Assembly: GCA_039566865.1 (NCBI GenBank)
Contig: CM076944.1
Span: forward strand, 7,896,501-7,960,500
DNA: 64,000 bases
Direction of reading: 5' to 3'
Source of the DNA: Aurelia coerulea
Lineage: Eukaryota; Cnidaria; Scyphozoa; Semaeostomeae; Ulmaridae
Below, piece after piece: positions 23,401 through 38,400 of the stretch. Under the pieces are notes generated by a model. That model was not told the origin of the DNA. It searched no databases and saw only the letters and a list, made by a program, of their open reading frames with translations. Numbering within the stretch: the first letter of the stretch is position 1; each line of letters begins with the position of its first letter. The translations under genes and the position numbers were made by a program.

Positions 23401-26400
23401 GAAAGTGATACCCATAATTCTCCAAAATGTCTGAAACTACAACCCATAATCCTATAGCTTCAACCCCTAAAAATAGCACGTCCCCGTACAACCAATGTAC
23501 TAAGATACCCTCCGATAGAAGTACACAGCTCTTGAGAATAACTAAAAAAAGAAGAGCTTTGTACCTTATCTCTTTGAGTTCTTTCCGTTCGTTTTCCAAA
23601 GAATTCACCAAATCTCTTATCTTCTCCTCATCTGATTTCAAAGTCTTTCTCAATTCAGCTATGACGCGCCTTTCGTTTTCTATGAGTTCTTCTAGCTCTG
23701 CATTTCGATTTTGAGCTTCCTCTAACTGCGTTCTTAGCTGTGACGAGGCTGCTCTTTCTTGGTCGACAAGACTGGATTGAGAATCAACTAAAAATAAAAT
23801 GAATAAGACATTCTGTAAATAATTTTCAAATTACCCATACTGCATATTATCCCCCAATGATATGGATTCCTAACAAAGCTTGCCTATTTCGTTAGAAAGC
23901 AAAGAGAAGATTTCATTCGCCAAGAAACTGTTGATTTTGATTCGCTGTGACACTTCATTTGTAAATAATATCCGTCAGGAAATTCTACTGAGTGAAAAAG
24001 AACCTGACTGAATGCATTATGTAAACACAGCAATCTGCTAGGTTGGAAGAAAGAAACAAGGCCAGCATGACCTCTTTCTATTCACAGAAGGTGGCAATTC
24101 CTTAAAAAAGACTATATTTCTTTGTATGCTTCTGAAACCTGAAACAGAGTCTATATTCCGACATTTTTCGCGGGGTTGCCCCAAATCTAAGACTCCGTTT
24201 ATACTGTACCGGTAAAACTTTGGATCCGTAAAACAGTGCAACGGACCAGCCTCCACTTTACACTGTTCCTTTGTTTCTTCTCTCTATAGAAAAATGTTGC
24301 TTTGGAGCAGTGTAAATTTTGTAACGGATAAAAACTGTACCAGTACAAGGTGAACGCGGTCTAAATTCTGCAGTTGAAGATTTTCTGCATCAATTTGACA
24401 AGCCTTGTCTTGTTCATAATAATTTATATCTTTGGGTTGAGGTTCACTTTGCGCAACGATTGTCCCTGCAAAAAATCTTCTTTAGAATCATATCTGTTCT
24501 AAAATGCATGCATTCTACAAACCAGTTTTCTTAGAACTTTCATTTTTCGACATACTTGAGACTAATGAATTTTTAATCTGTTGCCTCCACTTGTTCTAAT
24601 TACAACAACCGAGGAGTAACCCTTTTACTTTACCAATAGACCTATAGTCTGTCTCAAATTGGATGTCACCTGCAAATGTCCGCGAATAACAACAATAGAA
24701 GTGTTTTGCAAAGAACTTTTGCGTTATCGCAAATCTCAGGTGACATCTAATTTGAGACGGACTTTAATCGCAATCAGTTATGATTTGTATACACCTTTAC
24801 ACCAAATTCAAATCACATGATCAACCATGGTTGGGAAAAGTTTTTATGGCATGAAATATGTTAAAGGGCATATATCGCGATAGCAGTTGGTTGATACAAC
24901 GAAGAAGATTGGAGTGGAATTTCATTGTTTCGTGACTTTTTATTTCTCCTTCATGAATTTTTACTGCCGTAAAAATGCAGCCTCGGTTCCGTGCTTTGTA
25001 CTAAACAAAAGAGATAATTGTATTACATTAGCCAATCGGGTTCACGATACATGCCCTTTAAAGAAATCAAGAGACGTTTTATCAAGAGATTGATCACTCG
25101 ATCTGAATTAGGTGTAAACAAACTTTAGCCGATCAGGTCTATTAGCGATACTGCTTGCTGGTAAGAAATCTTCAAACAGATATCAGCATGTACACCGATA
25201 AACGCTTGTTTATAACTGATAGTTGGCGCCATTAAGAGTTCTCCAATCTCCCGATAGTACGATGTTTGCCCTTGAAGCATCTCTTTGCCTGGCAGTGAAC
25301 GGAGATAACATAGAGTTAATGAATTTGTACTTACATTGACGTGTTAGATTTGATTCCCTCAACTCCGCCTTGGTCTTGATTTCATTTAACAATTCCTTGT
25401 ATTGGCTAGCCTTCAATAAAAAATGATTACATTTTTTAGTCTTTTTCACGTTTCAGTTTCATCGTCTGTCGCAACAGTTTTACAGCAAAGTGTTCTAACA
25501 CAAAATATTAAACTCTACATCTCATTTTGCTTGCACTTTTATTTGCATAATTTCGTCCCCTATGCTTACACATTGCTGCCTGGCCAGATTTTCAAAAAGG
25601 CATTATCCAGCCTTATCTAACATACGAAGATGCCTTTTAAATGCTTCGAAAAAGATCTCACAACCCATTGGAACTTAGATGTATAAGCATATAGAGCTAC
25701 TGAGATGAGCAAGTTGCAACACTGAAGCTGTTGTGAATTTTCTTGCGTCAGTTCTTGCATCGACATCGTATAGTTTCCAAAATGTATTTTTTATCTATCG
25801 CTCGTCTGAATGACTCGAAGTCGATACATGTGGCAACATCTAAATGGATCACCTAATCGAAGCATCACGAATACCCCTTGAAAGAAAAACCTAACAAAAC
25901 TAAAGAATCCTCTTAGTAAATGTTCACTTTCTTTGCAGTAGTTACGTGTGGTTTTATGCACATTTTCCTTTGTTTCATGAAATGGTCACGGGGTAGACAT
26001 TGGCTGCGGTCACACTAGACGTTTTTACCTCGTTGTATACCTTTAAAACAGTGGGTTAACTACACTGTGATACGCGGCCGCATTTTGCTTTCATATGCAA
26101 CACTGTTACAACGCTTTGATCCTGAGCGTCGATTCCATAAGAAAACTATTAGACGCAAAACAACGTGCAAATCAAGGTCTCGATCTATATTCTAGCGTTG
26201 TTTAGAATAAACCAATCGCAGCCTTGCGTAGCTGTCCCAAGATACATCACATCATTGAGTGACCGGGCGTCATTGTACCGTTATATTGCCGTGCTTTCTG
26301 GCGACAAAAATAAATTGCAAGAAAATGAAGCAATTCACATTACAACTGGATAATACAAACATGTGACCGCAGCCCATTGTGTTGATCCGCATAGTATCGT

Positions 26401-29400
26401 TCCAGTGTAAAGTAGTTTGTAAGTAGTGCAATTAGTAATGTATATATCTTGTAAATTTTTAATGAAATATATAAAAAGTAATGAATATCTACTTGATTCT
26501 CCAGCTCATCCACTGCACTTCGAAGCTGTGCAAGCTCTTCAAGAAGTGACTCTCGATCTTTATTGTTTAATGACTTCAATATTTGCTTGTGGAAACTCGA
26601 CTGAAAAGCAAATGACATCTCATAAGTTGAAAGTCCATTAGCTAAATCGAGCTAAATAGTTTTTTCTGCTGCTGACCGGAACAAATCGGCAGCTATGAAA
26701 AAATTATCAAATTTTGAGTGCTCAAAGTTTCTTAGAAATTCCTCAAAGAGTATCTTTATGTTCACTACCTTTGCCCTCGTGAACATTTAAAACGAAATAT
26801 CTAAAGCCTTTCCAATGTTTCGAGATCGCTCAAGCGCCTTCAGTGTAATCTGATACAGAAACAAGCGAAAGTAGGGGTAAAACTATACTAAATGTTTCCT
26901 CAGACAAACCGTATCTCATGTCATCTCCCCAACAAGAACACGTTTAAAGTGTTCAGTGCATTGCTATGGAATAATTTCTACATCAGACCCAATGGTACTA
27001 CTTGTACGGACAGGCCTAGTACACACAGAGCTTTCTTAAGCTTTGTTTTCCCAGTACTGGAGTTTCTTAAAGGACAAGCCCCGGGTTGAAATGATTGATG
27101 ATAGAATACAAGATTATACTGTTATGCATGGTGTATCGTAATTTCTTCCACCATTTTGCGTCTTTTCCTTGTGTAATTAAGTATTCAAATAAGCAATTTG
27201 TGCGTAGTGAGGTCATCACGCGTAAAGGCTTCTCCTAGATCTTTCAGAAGAATGCTATCATGAATCATACCAACCCCAAAACTGTCCTTTAATATTTTGG
27301 CAATCTCAGAGTTGAGTTTCTCATACAAAAATATGTGTACTCAGCAAATGAAAGTCACAAAGTCAGCACAAAGGTCTTCAGTTTAACACTGAATTTTTTT
27401 GTACTATCCAACTGAACAACCGACTTTACGTTACTAAAAGAGACACGTCACTTGTTTTTACTTCCCAAAGTGGCATCTTTACAACAGCTTCAAAATGGGG
27501 ATTCTCATAATCCTTAAAACTGAAACATAACTACAAAATATCGATCAATAAATAAAATTCATACCTGGTCTTGTAACCTTTTCTCCTTTTGGGAAATCAA
27601 ATCAGCCGACGCCTCCTCAACTGATGGGATGCTCTCGAGAGTTTCTAATTCTGCAGCTAGCAAACCATACTCTTGAGCAAAAACCTGAAATAATTTTAAA
27701 AAAAAGTCGTTAATTACATTCCAAATCTGGAAATCATCTACCAAGTTTGATAAAATGGAATTATGCTGTTTTCTTTCATTTGTTATTATTTAGAGAAGGC
27801 ACAGTTTTTGCACCGCTCTGTGGCTTTGAATAATACGCAGATTTTCCGATTAGGATGCAGCGGTTACAAGGAGACTCAGGTGCCTTTGACTTACCGCCAG
27901 TAATCTTTGAATGGATATTAAGTCCTTTGTTACCAGATTACCTAAACATGCATGAAAACCGGTGTAGAAGTGAAGCTTTAAACGATGCTCTACTGCTGCA
28001 GTAGTTTGCAAGTTAATAAGAGATTGAATACTGGGAAGGAGGGCGATAAAACAGTGCTTACGGTCTGTCAACTTAACCTTATTGACTGTGACTTGAAACA
28101 AAATAATTGCTTCAATGGTTATAATTGGCTCTGGGTGGTTAATGTAGGAGAGGTTAAGGTCCTGATGGACTCTTCTTCTTACAGTCCCTCTTTGCGCAGT
28201 TTCTATATCATGTAAGATCTTTGACCAAACATAACTTTAAAAAAATTTCTTCTATCTTTGTTTGAATTAAAAGACCATCCATTTCAAGATACTATAGCGA
28301 GAGGCAAATCACATGAAGGATAGAGCACGAGATTTTAGGACTTTCATTCTTTCGGATATTTTCAAAGATTTGCTAGATTTTTTGAGATGCTTGAGCTTAT
28401 TCAATATTTCACAAAGATTTTTGAGAATTTGTACCATTTTCCGAGTCAGATCTTTGGGAATATTTTAAGATTTTCTGTAAGGACTCTAACGATAACAGTA
28501 TATATTGTACTGATAGGTCATCCTGTTAAAACATTCGATTATTATTATTATTATTATCATTAAGTTTTCAACATATTGAAAGTTCTTGAGATATTTGTGG
28601 ATTTTCAAAGATCATTGGGGATGTTTCATTGAATTACATGACTTTCTTTTAAGGATGGTTTGCCCCTTGCTATCTGATGATTTTTCGGATCTTGGACCGG
28701 AGAACTGTAGATGAGTCGAAAGAACAGAATGCATGCGATAACTTGGGTAACATAAAGTATTGAAATAATTACCTCTTCGACTGCTTTTAACAGCCCTAGT
28801 CTCCAGTCCTCTCCAGTATTTTCAGCATCAGCCTATGGACAAAGACAAGACATCAATATTGGTTGTTGCTATACAAGCACATGTATTTCCTATAAGAAAC
28901 TCTTCACAAGAAACTCAACTCTCATATCACCAAAAAATTAAGAAACTCAACTGTTGGAGAATTATCACTCAAGATACCGTTTTATTTTGTTTGAAGCTCT
29001 CACATTTCGCCTTCTGTATACAGTTTGCTGTACGAGCAATGCGTAAACAGAGGCGTAGTTTTCTAAAACTGGCAATGAAATGTTAACGAAGGCCTGGAAA
29101 TCCCCTGCCCACAAATAAAACATGATTTCCAGGAACCTTATAAGAAACTCTTAAAACTCTTAACTCTTAGTCTTTCAGTACTCTCTTCGCAAACCTGACA
29201 TCATCGGGCAAATAAGGGCAAGAACTGCAAAGTTCAAATCTACTTTTTATCCTCATTGTCTTTCCGAATGGAATGAACTTGAACCTGAAACTAGGCTGGC
29301 ACCATCTGTTGCCGTTTTCAAATTGAAAATGTTATCAAAAATCCGCCCTCCTGAAAAACCTGTATATGGGATTCATGACCCAAAAGGTCTATCCTATCTA

Positions 29401-32400
29401 ACTCAACTTAGAGTCGGTCTTAGCAAGTTAAATTTTCATAAATTTAAACACAATTTTAAAGATACCACAAATCCTATGTGTCCGACAAATGATGGTATTG
29501 AAGATACGGAACACTTCTTGTTGCTCTGCCCTTGTTTTGATGTACAAAGACGAGACCTCCTCGCTGGAATCTATGCATTAATACGACCACTTGGATATGT
29601 AAGTCTTGCAAATGAAGCTTTACTACAACTTTTATTGTATGGCAATAAAGATTTTCCTATTTCACTAAATAGACAAATTCTTGAGCTAACGCTACATTTT
29701 ATCCATGAAACTGGTCGATTCGAGTGAATTTCTGTAGCCACTTAACCATCCCTTCATAAGCCACCCGTTTTTGTCCCATAGTTAAAGTAGTTTCTTTTCC
29801 TTTATTATCTTTATTTAATGGCCTCGGGGTAGACACAGCCTTTTGCTCCCTGGGGTTGATCGTCCTAGTAGTATTGTAGAGTAATTTTATAAGTAATGTA
29901 GTTCGTAATTTGTATTGTAAATTTATTTGGAATATATTGTATAAAAATAAAAAAAAAAGAATCTCTTAAGAAACTTTCAGCACTCAAAAACATATTCATA
30001 TCAAAAACAGTTCTAACAAATAGTCAGTAATAGGCCAATTCCTTAGTTTCTCATGAGAAAATTTCGTGTAGTGCAAATGGGTAGCTGTGTTAAGAAACAA
30101 AGAAGGGCAAATAAATTCCTTCATTCTCACGCTATAACGAGAGAGTTTCCTAAAAAACGTTGCATCTTTTTCAAGGGCTGCGTGAGGCTAGCAATTCCTC
30201 CTGTGGTTATTGATCTATGTCACTGCCATCTCGCATGGAGGTATTTTGTTGTCCAGGAATAAACAGCATTATATAAATAACACAAATAAAGAATCTGCAT
30301 GTCAACAATGAGTCCCTGGCTTTGCAGACTTCTCAAAGCAAGGAAAGAACATCACACTATCTCGAGGTATGACCACTTGGAGACTGAATGCATATGACTT
30401 TGAATGAATTTAAAGAATTTCTCAGGTAAAAAATAATACCAGTCAAATGCAAACAAAATTTTTCCAGAAAATGACATGGCCAAAAGTAACGTATTTTTCG
30501 TGCTAGGAACTTGGATCAGGTAATAAACAAGTTCTTTAAGATAAATATAAAAAGGCGTAAGAGGCAAAACGTGGTGGAAATTATCCATGCCAATCTTTCC
30601 CTCGAAGATCCAGATGAGCTTCATCTAAAGGCCCTGTACAAATTGTCTTTATAAGAAACTTGGATCAGCCTATAGTACTAAAAGTTTCTTCATTTCAAAA
30701 GAAAATTTGTGCACTTTAGTATCAAAAGTTTCTTAATTTGATTCTCATCCTTTAAGTGGATACATTATGATGTGGTTTCTGACACTGCCACATAAATATT
30801 TTTTGACATATGAAATATCAGGCGAAAAGAAAAAATGCTTTATTACGTGCAAAACTTTAAAACAAGACTTAATGATATTAGTATAGGGCTCAAAGCTTTG
30901 AAAAGGTGGGGGTAAAACTCTGTTACATTTTTCTTTGAATTAAAGTGCCTTGAAAGAAACTTGGGGTATTTTGCTGTAAATCTGCCGTGGAAATGTTTTG
31001 ATATCTTGATTGGTTTAAAAATGGTGGCATTTCTTATATTCAAGGCTGTAACGTCATCAAATCTATAAATCTGAAACCAAAAGAGCTACAGATTCCTTGT
31101 TTCCACCATATTGTATACCATTGTCAACATTGGTTTTGTTCAGGATTCTATCAATTGTCCTCCATTGATTTAGGATTTACACTGATTTTCATTTTTATAA
31201 AATTTACCATGAATCTTATCAACAATAATAAAAAAAAGCCACCATTTTGAAAATAATCAAGAAATGAAAAGATTTCCACGGCAGATTTACAGCAAAGTAC
31301 CAATTCCTTCCAACCAATTCAATTCAAAGAACAATGTAACCGAATTTTACACCCACCTTTGTAAACCTTTGAAAGATTTAAGCCCTACGCTACTGGTGTT
31401 AAAGAATAAGCCTTCAACGACATGATAGTCATCAAATGGAATTCCGCGTTCAAAAGTTTCTCAGCTCTTTCACACAAAAAATCTGTCTCAAGTTGGATGT
31501 CACGTTAGATTTGCGAAAACGCAAAAGTAATTATCAAAAATATTCCAATTGTTCTTATTCCGAGATATTTATGCGTGACACCTAATTTAAGATAGTCTTT
31601 AGTACTACAGTTTTTCAATTTTCGCCATCCTACAGCTAGTTTCTCATAAAAAACGTGTCGTCGAAGGCAAGGACAAAAGATTGTCGGAAGTTGCGATACT
31701 AAAAATACGGTACTCACACACGCAGCATTACTTGCTCTGGAAACAAGTTCCCTAAGCGCCTTCACAGCTTCAAGTAAGACTTTCTTTTCCTTCGCCCATG
31801 AATTTTGCAGTTCTTGAATAGTATCAGGATCAGTTCCAGCGATTTTATACGCATTAACGAGTTGTGCAATTTTCTCTGCTTCGCTTTGTAGGTCGTTGAG
31901 AATTGACTGTAGAATAAATGGAGAGAAATATTGATATTTTCTCTGACAACAAGCATACAACAACGAGAAAAAATTGAGCCAGGACGATGGAGATAAAAAA
32001 CGAAGGGTGTATCACTCTGTCAAAAAGTGAGCTGATTCCATAAGAACAAAAGTATTTCCAAGGCATTTTAGGGATCGTTCGGGAAAACAAAACGACTTAG
32101 TGGAAAATTCACACGATTGCTAGGAGGAGCGAATCATGCTGTAACTCACTCATAGAGAGGGCTCTGAAGCAACAACACATCCTGTTACCAAAACCAATAA
32201 AATTTGCCATTTTTCTCAACATTACAAGCAACGAATTGCAAGCAACAAAAGGTATATCACCGTTCACTCCAACCATAAAATAAACGAAAGAAATATGAAC
32301 ATTTTGAAATGTTCTACGTTCTAGTTAGTAGAAAAGTTTGTTAAACTATATCTTATTCTCTGGAGCAAGAAATATGTCGTTAAGCTCCGTGACATATAAA

Positions 32401-35400
32401 ACAACATTTTGCAAGCAAAGGAGTTTTACTGGGCCCAAACACAGTAGTGGATACTACTTAAAATAGGATTCAATGACAACTTTGACATAACAAACTTTGA
32501 ATTTAGCCTTCAAAAAGTTCTTAGTGCTTCACAAACGTGGTACTAGAGTTTTCTAAATTCGCTGGCCTTCCCTGTACTATTTTCTTACCTACCAGTTTTT
32601 AACAACAATCTGTTGATCAAAGTTTCCGAGAAATGCAACCACTCGTTCTCCATGGTATCCTGTTTGACTAGTTTAACTGATTTCCATAATCAGTGCTATA
32701 AAACTAAAACGTGTCAGCTGAGGATGGCGTAAGTCTAGTGCTTAAACGTTCTTTACAATGCTGGATATGTCATATTTTAAATTTTGGATATGTGGTATTA
32801 AGCTCTAGCATTGTCTTGTATATTCAATTATTTATTTATTTATTTAACCGATTACTAATAGATTTGTCGATTTAATATGTCAACGATGTTGTTTTTCATC
32901 TTGTCATCCTGAAGGGGGTCAAAATGAAACTGTTCGTCGTCACACTAGTTATAAAAAGCAACCACCGTTCTACCACGTATTTCCTATCAAAACAGAAATT
33001 TACCTCAACAGGCGCGTTGTCATCAGCAATGGTAGGCATTTGTGATTCGTTCATTGTTCTGTTTTTGAAGAAATTCTCAAGTAACTGCAAGTTGACTTGT
33101 TCTGCTGCCAATACTTGTTCTTCGAATCTCTGACCAAGGTCACTCATTTCGACTAAGGGATAAAATCAGAAAACTGTTTTACTATACGCCTTCTCATTGC
33201 AATTCATAACAAACATCATTAAAATCAAAGCAAGATATAAGGGCCCTGTAACGTATGCATTTCAAGGGGTAAAGGGCTAAAATGCGTCGTACTTGCATGT
33301 AACTATGCAAAGAACGGTTTTCGTGTAATTCAACAAGAATTTGCATTAACTAAGGATGGGTACCAAAGAAACAATGTCGCCCATGGTTCTTTGCAGGAAC
33401 GCTGCAATTCCAGACATAGGCTAATTGCAGTGTGTCCGCAAAGGACCCTGGGTGACACAGGCTCTTTAGAAAACGTCATTGCTCATTTCAAAACCCGATA
33501 TAACAGATCTACAACTTGAATGAAGCGCTATAAAATCCGCCAAGTACATCGTCGTATGATGCAGGTCAGCAAAATATTTTCACCATAAAATGGGACAAAA
33601 GATTGATTGACATACTATGGCATCATTTTGAAATTTGCCATTAACTTAGCATTTTGCAGGAAATTCTATATCCGAAGAGAGGGTTGCCCGAAATGTCTTC
33701 GCTTCCAATCTTGCATCTAGCAGTTCCAGTAATCAAATATGACCAGTGTCAGACAAAATCTCACTGAATGCTGCCAAAGCATACCGTACTTGAACTTACC
33801 ACTTTTAATGGACAATTCCGGTGTTTATGAAACTACTACCAAAAAACAACCTTAGCAACTGCTGAACAAAAATTTCTAATTTTCCCCACAATTTGACATC
33901 TGTAACAACTGTGGAACTGTTAAACATTTTTCATAAGTTAGGCCAAATCTCAAGGCTATCTGCCAGAGTACACGATAGGCAGCCTCATTCGCGTTCAACG
34001 TGACGTCAAAGCTCCCTGTCCATGGCTATGACATTAGGCTCTATGACGCTACTGCGTACTCGTCGCAGATGTACGTATTTTCGCAAAGAAAGACCTAAAT
34101 AGTTGGAAGAAATACGATGCACCATTCATAACAGCCCAATCTTTGATTTCATAATGAATCATTTAGCAACACCGGAATTGTCCTAGCCTACGAGTAGACC
34201 CATTAACCAACTGGAGAAAAGGTCTACGAATTAATGAGCGAAAGCTTGCTACTGCAGTTTCAGATTTCTAGAACTTAATTTATGCAGCCATTGTTTAGAC
34301 GGGTTTCGCACATTATTTGAATAGAGGATTAACATAATTGATTGGGCAGCCGTAGCAAGCTTTATCTCTTTATTTCGTAGACCCTTTATTCTTTAGGATA
34401 ATTGGTCTACTCGTAGGCTGGAATTGTCCTTAAAGTTATAAGCTGAAGCATGCAATAAAACGAACCTCTAGACATTTCAAGCATCCTGTCGATTTCTGCT
34501 TGATGCTCTTCTTTCAACTTTGCAATCCTCTGCTTATTTGCTTGTTCTGCTTCTGATCTGATATGATGAATTGTTTTCTGCAAATTAATGTCATTCATTT
34601 TCTCTATATTCTTGCGCTTCTCTTCGCCAGTCTCTATCGCTTTCTTCAGCTTCTCGATTTCAGTCTCTTGTTCTTTGATCTTTCCTTCCAACTCTTCGAA
34701 CTTTTGAGAGAATAATTGCAAAAATGTCAGCTCAAATGAACTACATGTACTCTTTTTAAAGAAATTAAGAATTTGAGCATGTACTGCAAGCTTCTTAAAA
34801 ATATCAGATTTTGAGAACTCAGAGTTTTGTACCAGTTCCTTAAAGGTTCCATAACGATCTTCATGTTTACTAACTATGCCCTCGTGAACATTTCAAAACA
34901 AAGTTTTTGAAGCCTTTCCTATGTTCGGACATTACTCAAGTACATTTTTCTTATGACTAAATACGCGTAAACATCACAAAAGAGTAATACCTGGCATATC
35001 TGGGGCTGTGCCCAGTAAAGACTTTTAATTACAATATACAATAAATTAAATTTACATTATAAAAAACCATAAAGCTAAGAACCTACTTACAATAATTATA
35101 CAATATTTACAATAATAGAAAAGTCAACCCTTAGAAACCAGTCATTATTAATGCCGGGTAGGGGGCTGGAAGATATTTCTATTGGTAGAAAGATTTTTTC
35201 ATGGCCCCTTGATTTTCCCTGTGAAACTTTTGATGACTCCCTTTGATGACTAATCTTACATTATAATGTGAGATCCGCTAGATACTGTAAAGCTAGTCAT
35301 TCAAATATTTGTAAGTAAGAAGGGCAATCTTGAAGTCTACTCTTGATGAAACTGGGAGCCAATGCAACGATTCAAGGATAGGCTTGACATGGTCAAACCT

Positions 35401-38400
35401 GTTGGCTCCTGTCACTACTCGAAGAGCGCAGTTTTGTATCTTTTGTAATTTGTTTAGCAAATTCCTCGTACATCCATAAAACAATGACTGGCGGAAATCA
35501 ATAGTAAATGACTCTCACAAATGAATGAACTGGTTTCTCTGTAGCTTCCCCTCTCAAATAATGTTTAATTCGTCTTATACGCTTCAGCTCATGCTCATAA
35601 AAAATAACGCTCTTTTGCTGATGTTGTTAACTTGTTTTTCCTAATCTTATGCGAACATAAAACAAAGAAAAACTTGAGCAGGACATACTCATATCGGGAG
35701 GGGCAGTCCATCATAAAGATAGTAACTACCAAAACTAACCGATTTCTAAATCCCCAAAGCACCACGAAAAAGCTTTGTCCAGTCATGTCGAGACTTTAGA
35801 AAATATGATTGACGTTTTGGATCCTTTTTAGTGTTTTGAAACCAGAATTTTAAGAAACTCACCCATATCTCAAGAAATAGAAGACTGAAAAATTTGTAAA
35901 GATCCTACAATCTAATTCTGAATTTTAGCTAAAGATTAAGTCATGAATCTTCAAAATCGGTCCAGTGTACCATCTATCGTGGCTCGTCAAAGGTGGATAG
36001 CTTTTTTTGGCGCACCCGGTATTTCTATCACATTTTCAATGCAAACCTCTTCTGTTCATGAAAAAATCTGTAAATTTCCCATCATAACTTTGCAATCATA
36101 AAAAATCATGTACTTTTTTAAACCCTTAAAAACTACAATGTCACAAAAACCGAAAAATTAAACTTACCCGTTTGGCTTTATTTTGTGCATCTTCTCCGTG
36201 ACCCTCATCTTTTGTTTGACCTAACCTATCAATCAACAGTTGTATCTCCTTGTCCTTTTCCAGCAACATGACTTTCTCTTGTTTGATGTGTTCCTCTAAT
36301 TCTTGCACATACTGATCTTTTAGTTCGTCTGAACCTTGTTTCTGTAGAAGATTTAGTATCTTATTGTGTTGGTTTTCGATTGTTGTTTGTTGTTCATCTA
36401 TTGTTTCTTTTAATTCGGATACTTCAGAAGACGCCACCGACAATTCTTCATCCTATGGAAATATCAGAAAAATTTTTTCAGTTGTCACTTATTGTGTCCA
36501 ACCAACCTTAAAGGGTCTGTTTCATCCAGAATTCCTTGCACGTGCCGTCTTCTGGGTTTTCCTTTGTTATCCGCCATTTTCATGGGCCATGAAAATGGCG
36601 GCAACAAAGGCCAGCCAAGATATGGCACGTGCAAGGCATGCTGGATGAAACAGACCCTTTAAAGGTGACCTGAAGCGAATATTTTTATTGTTCCAAATGA
36701 ACAGCACTGTTGAATGATAAAGAATCCTGTTAAATTTCTTTGCAAGTTATCCATTGATTTTAAGTATCAGCCGATGACGTCATTTTGTTTGTAAATTACA
36801 AGGATAACATATGGAAATATGGCTCTATTTCACTTTTGAAAGGTTGAAGTTGTAAGCAACATCTAGCTGGGCCAAATAAATGTAATACAAATTACCTCAT
36901 GACTTGATACGATGTTTAGAAAGGCATGTTAATTGAAACATAGTTTTTTTATTAGATTCCTCTTTGGAACATACACGTTTTTTTATAAGAAACTTGGATC
37001 AGCACTTAGTACTAAAAGTTTCTTAATTTCGCATGAAAATTTCGGTGTTTTAGTAGTAAAAGTTTCTTAATCAGTTTCTTATTTCTTTGGGCCTAAAATT
37101 GTGGTATTGTTCGAAGTTGAGCCTTCTTCTCGAGAAAGGGCTTCGATTTTGCATTGACATTGTCATCAAGAAGAAGCCATGCACATCAAGGCAAAAATTT
37201 ACCAATTTTGCAGTTAAAAGGCAGGAAAAGACGAATATACCTTTGTTAGAGAGACATAGAATAAGAGAGACAAACAGAAATAAAGTTTTAGAGTTTCTTA
37301 ACTGTTCTTGAGCGTAGTACTAGAGTTTCTTAAATTTTTGGTCATCGTAGTACTAGTTTCTTATAAACCAGTTTCTTATAAAAAAAACGTGTAGTCAATT
37401 TTCTTTTATAAGAAACTGGTTTGAAAGAAAGAAACTAGTACTATGCTTGAGCATTGCTAAGAAACTTTTAAAGCCAAACACAAGGAAATCATGGGAAAAT
37501 TGTTGTTGAGCCTTTATATTTTAGTAATATTCATGATAGATTTATGTTTTGAATCAAATAAAACTCTCCTTCTCGTTAAAAATTGTCCTTTCTGTCAAGA
37601 AACGAATACGTGGCGGTGGTAGAAACTATATACATCCTAAATGCATCCAAAAAATAAGAAACGCATTACGAAACTTTTGGTACTAAAAAGCTGAAATTTT
37701 CACGTGAAATTAAGAAACTTTTAGTGCTATGGGCTTATCCAAGTTTCTTATAAAAGAAAAAACGTGTACATCCAACATTACCAGCAAAATCTATGATCGT
37801 TATTCACCTGAGCAGCAACATGTATGAAATGATTAAAGACTTGTAAATTCATTTGCACGAGGACGGATTATTTTGGATCTTGCTGCTCGATTGCAAGTGC
37901 TTTCATCTATGAATCAATTTGCTTTCATCGCAGTATTTTTGTTTCACTTCTTGGTTGGCCCAATCAAAAACCGCTTCAACAGTACTTGCCCTATGTTTTT
38001 ACCGGACATTTGTATCTTTAACATGACATCGAGGGGTGTATCACTTTTCCTTAGGGGCGTACGAGATTTCTTAAACGATAGGATTTTTAGGGATTTTTCT
38101 TGAAAACAAAAGGATTTTTGCCGAAGGTGTACGGGAATTTTACTTTAGAAATTTTCTTTAGAGAAAATTGCAAATACATGTTTTTTTATAAGAAAAACTG
38201 GTTAATAAGAAACTAGTACTTCGATGATCAAAATTTTAAGAAACTCTAGTACTACGTTCAAGAACAATCAAGAAACTCTAAAATTTTATTTCCTAGAATA
38301 AGAGTCGGTAGATTACGGTTCGCACGGCATTGCGTTTGTAAATATCAAGTTTTGACTGCAAAAAATTGGCTTGTTCGTGGTGATAATCTCAATGCAAATG

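Larger units (their letters stand above)
23788..25334. other. Intron with three MITE-like elements
   Basis: It holds an element with CCGTTTATACTGTACCGGTA-type ends (about 24190-24360), a 120-bp element with GTCTCAAATTGGATGTCACC ends (24645-24770) and a TTAA-bounded element (24861-25062). A possible exon at 24350-24468 was not accepted. Confidence 0.55.
28833..31717. other. Intron with a LINE end, foldback arms and AAGTTTCTTA repeats
   Basis: It holds a LINE 3' end (29195-29958), many TTTCTTA/TAAGAAAC pieces (28890-28960, 29100-29160, 30010-30070), a large composite repeat (30647-31660) and a 120-bp element (31485-31600). Confidence 0.6.

Noticed and set aside
24350..24468. Possible extra exon with a good acceptor (TTTTTTGCAG) and an open frame
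   Set aside because: No donor gives the phase needed to join the exon at 23787; the neighbours join directly in phase without it.
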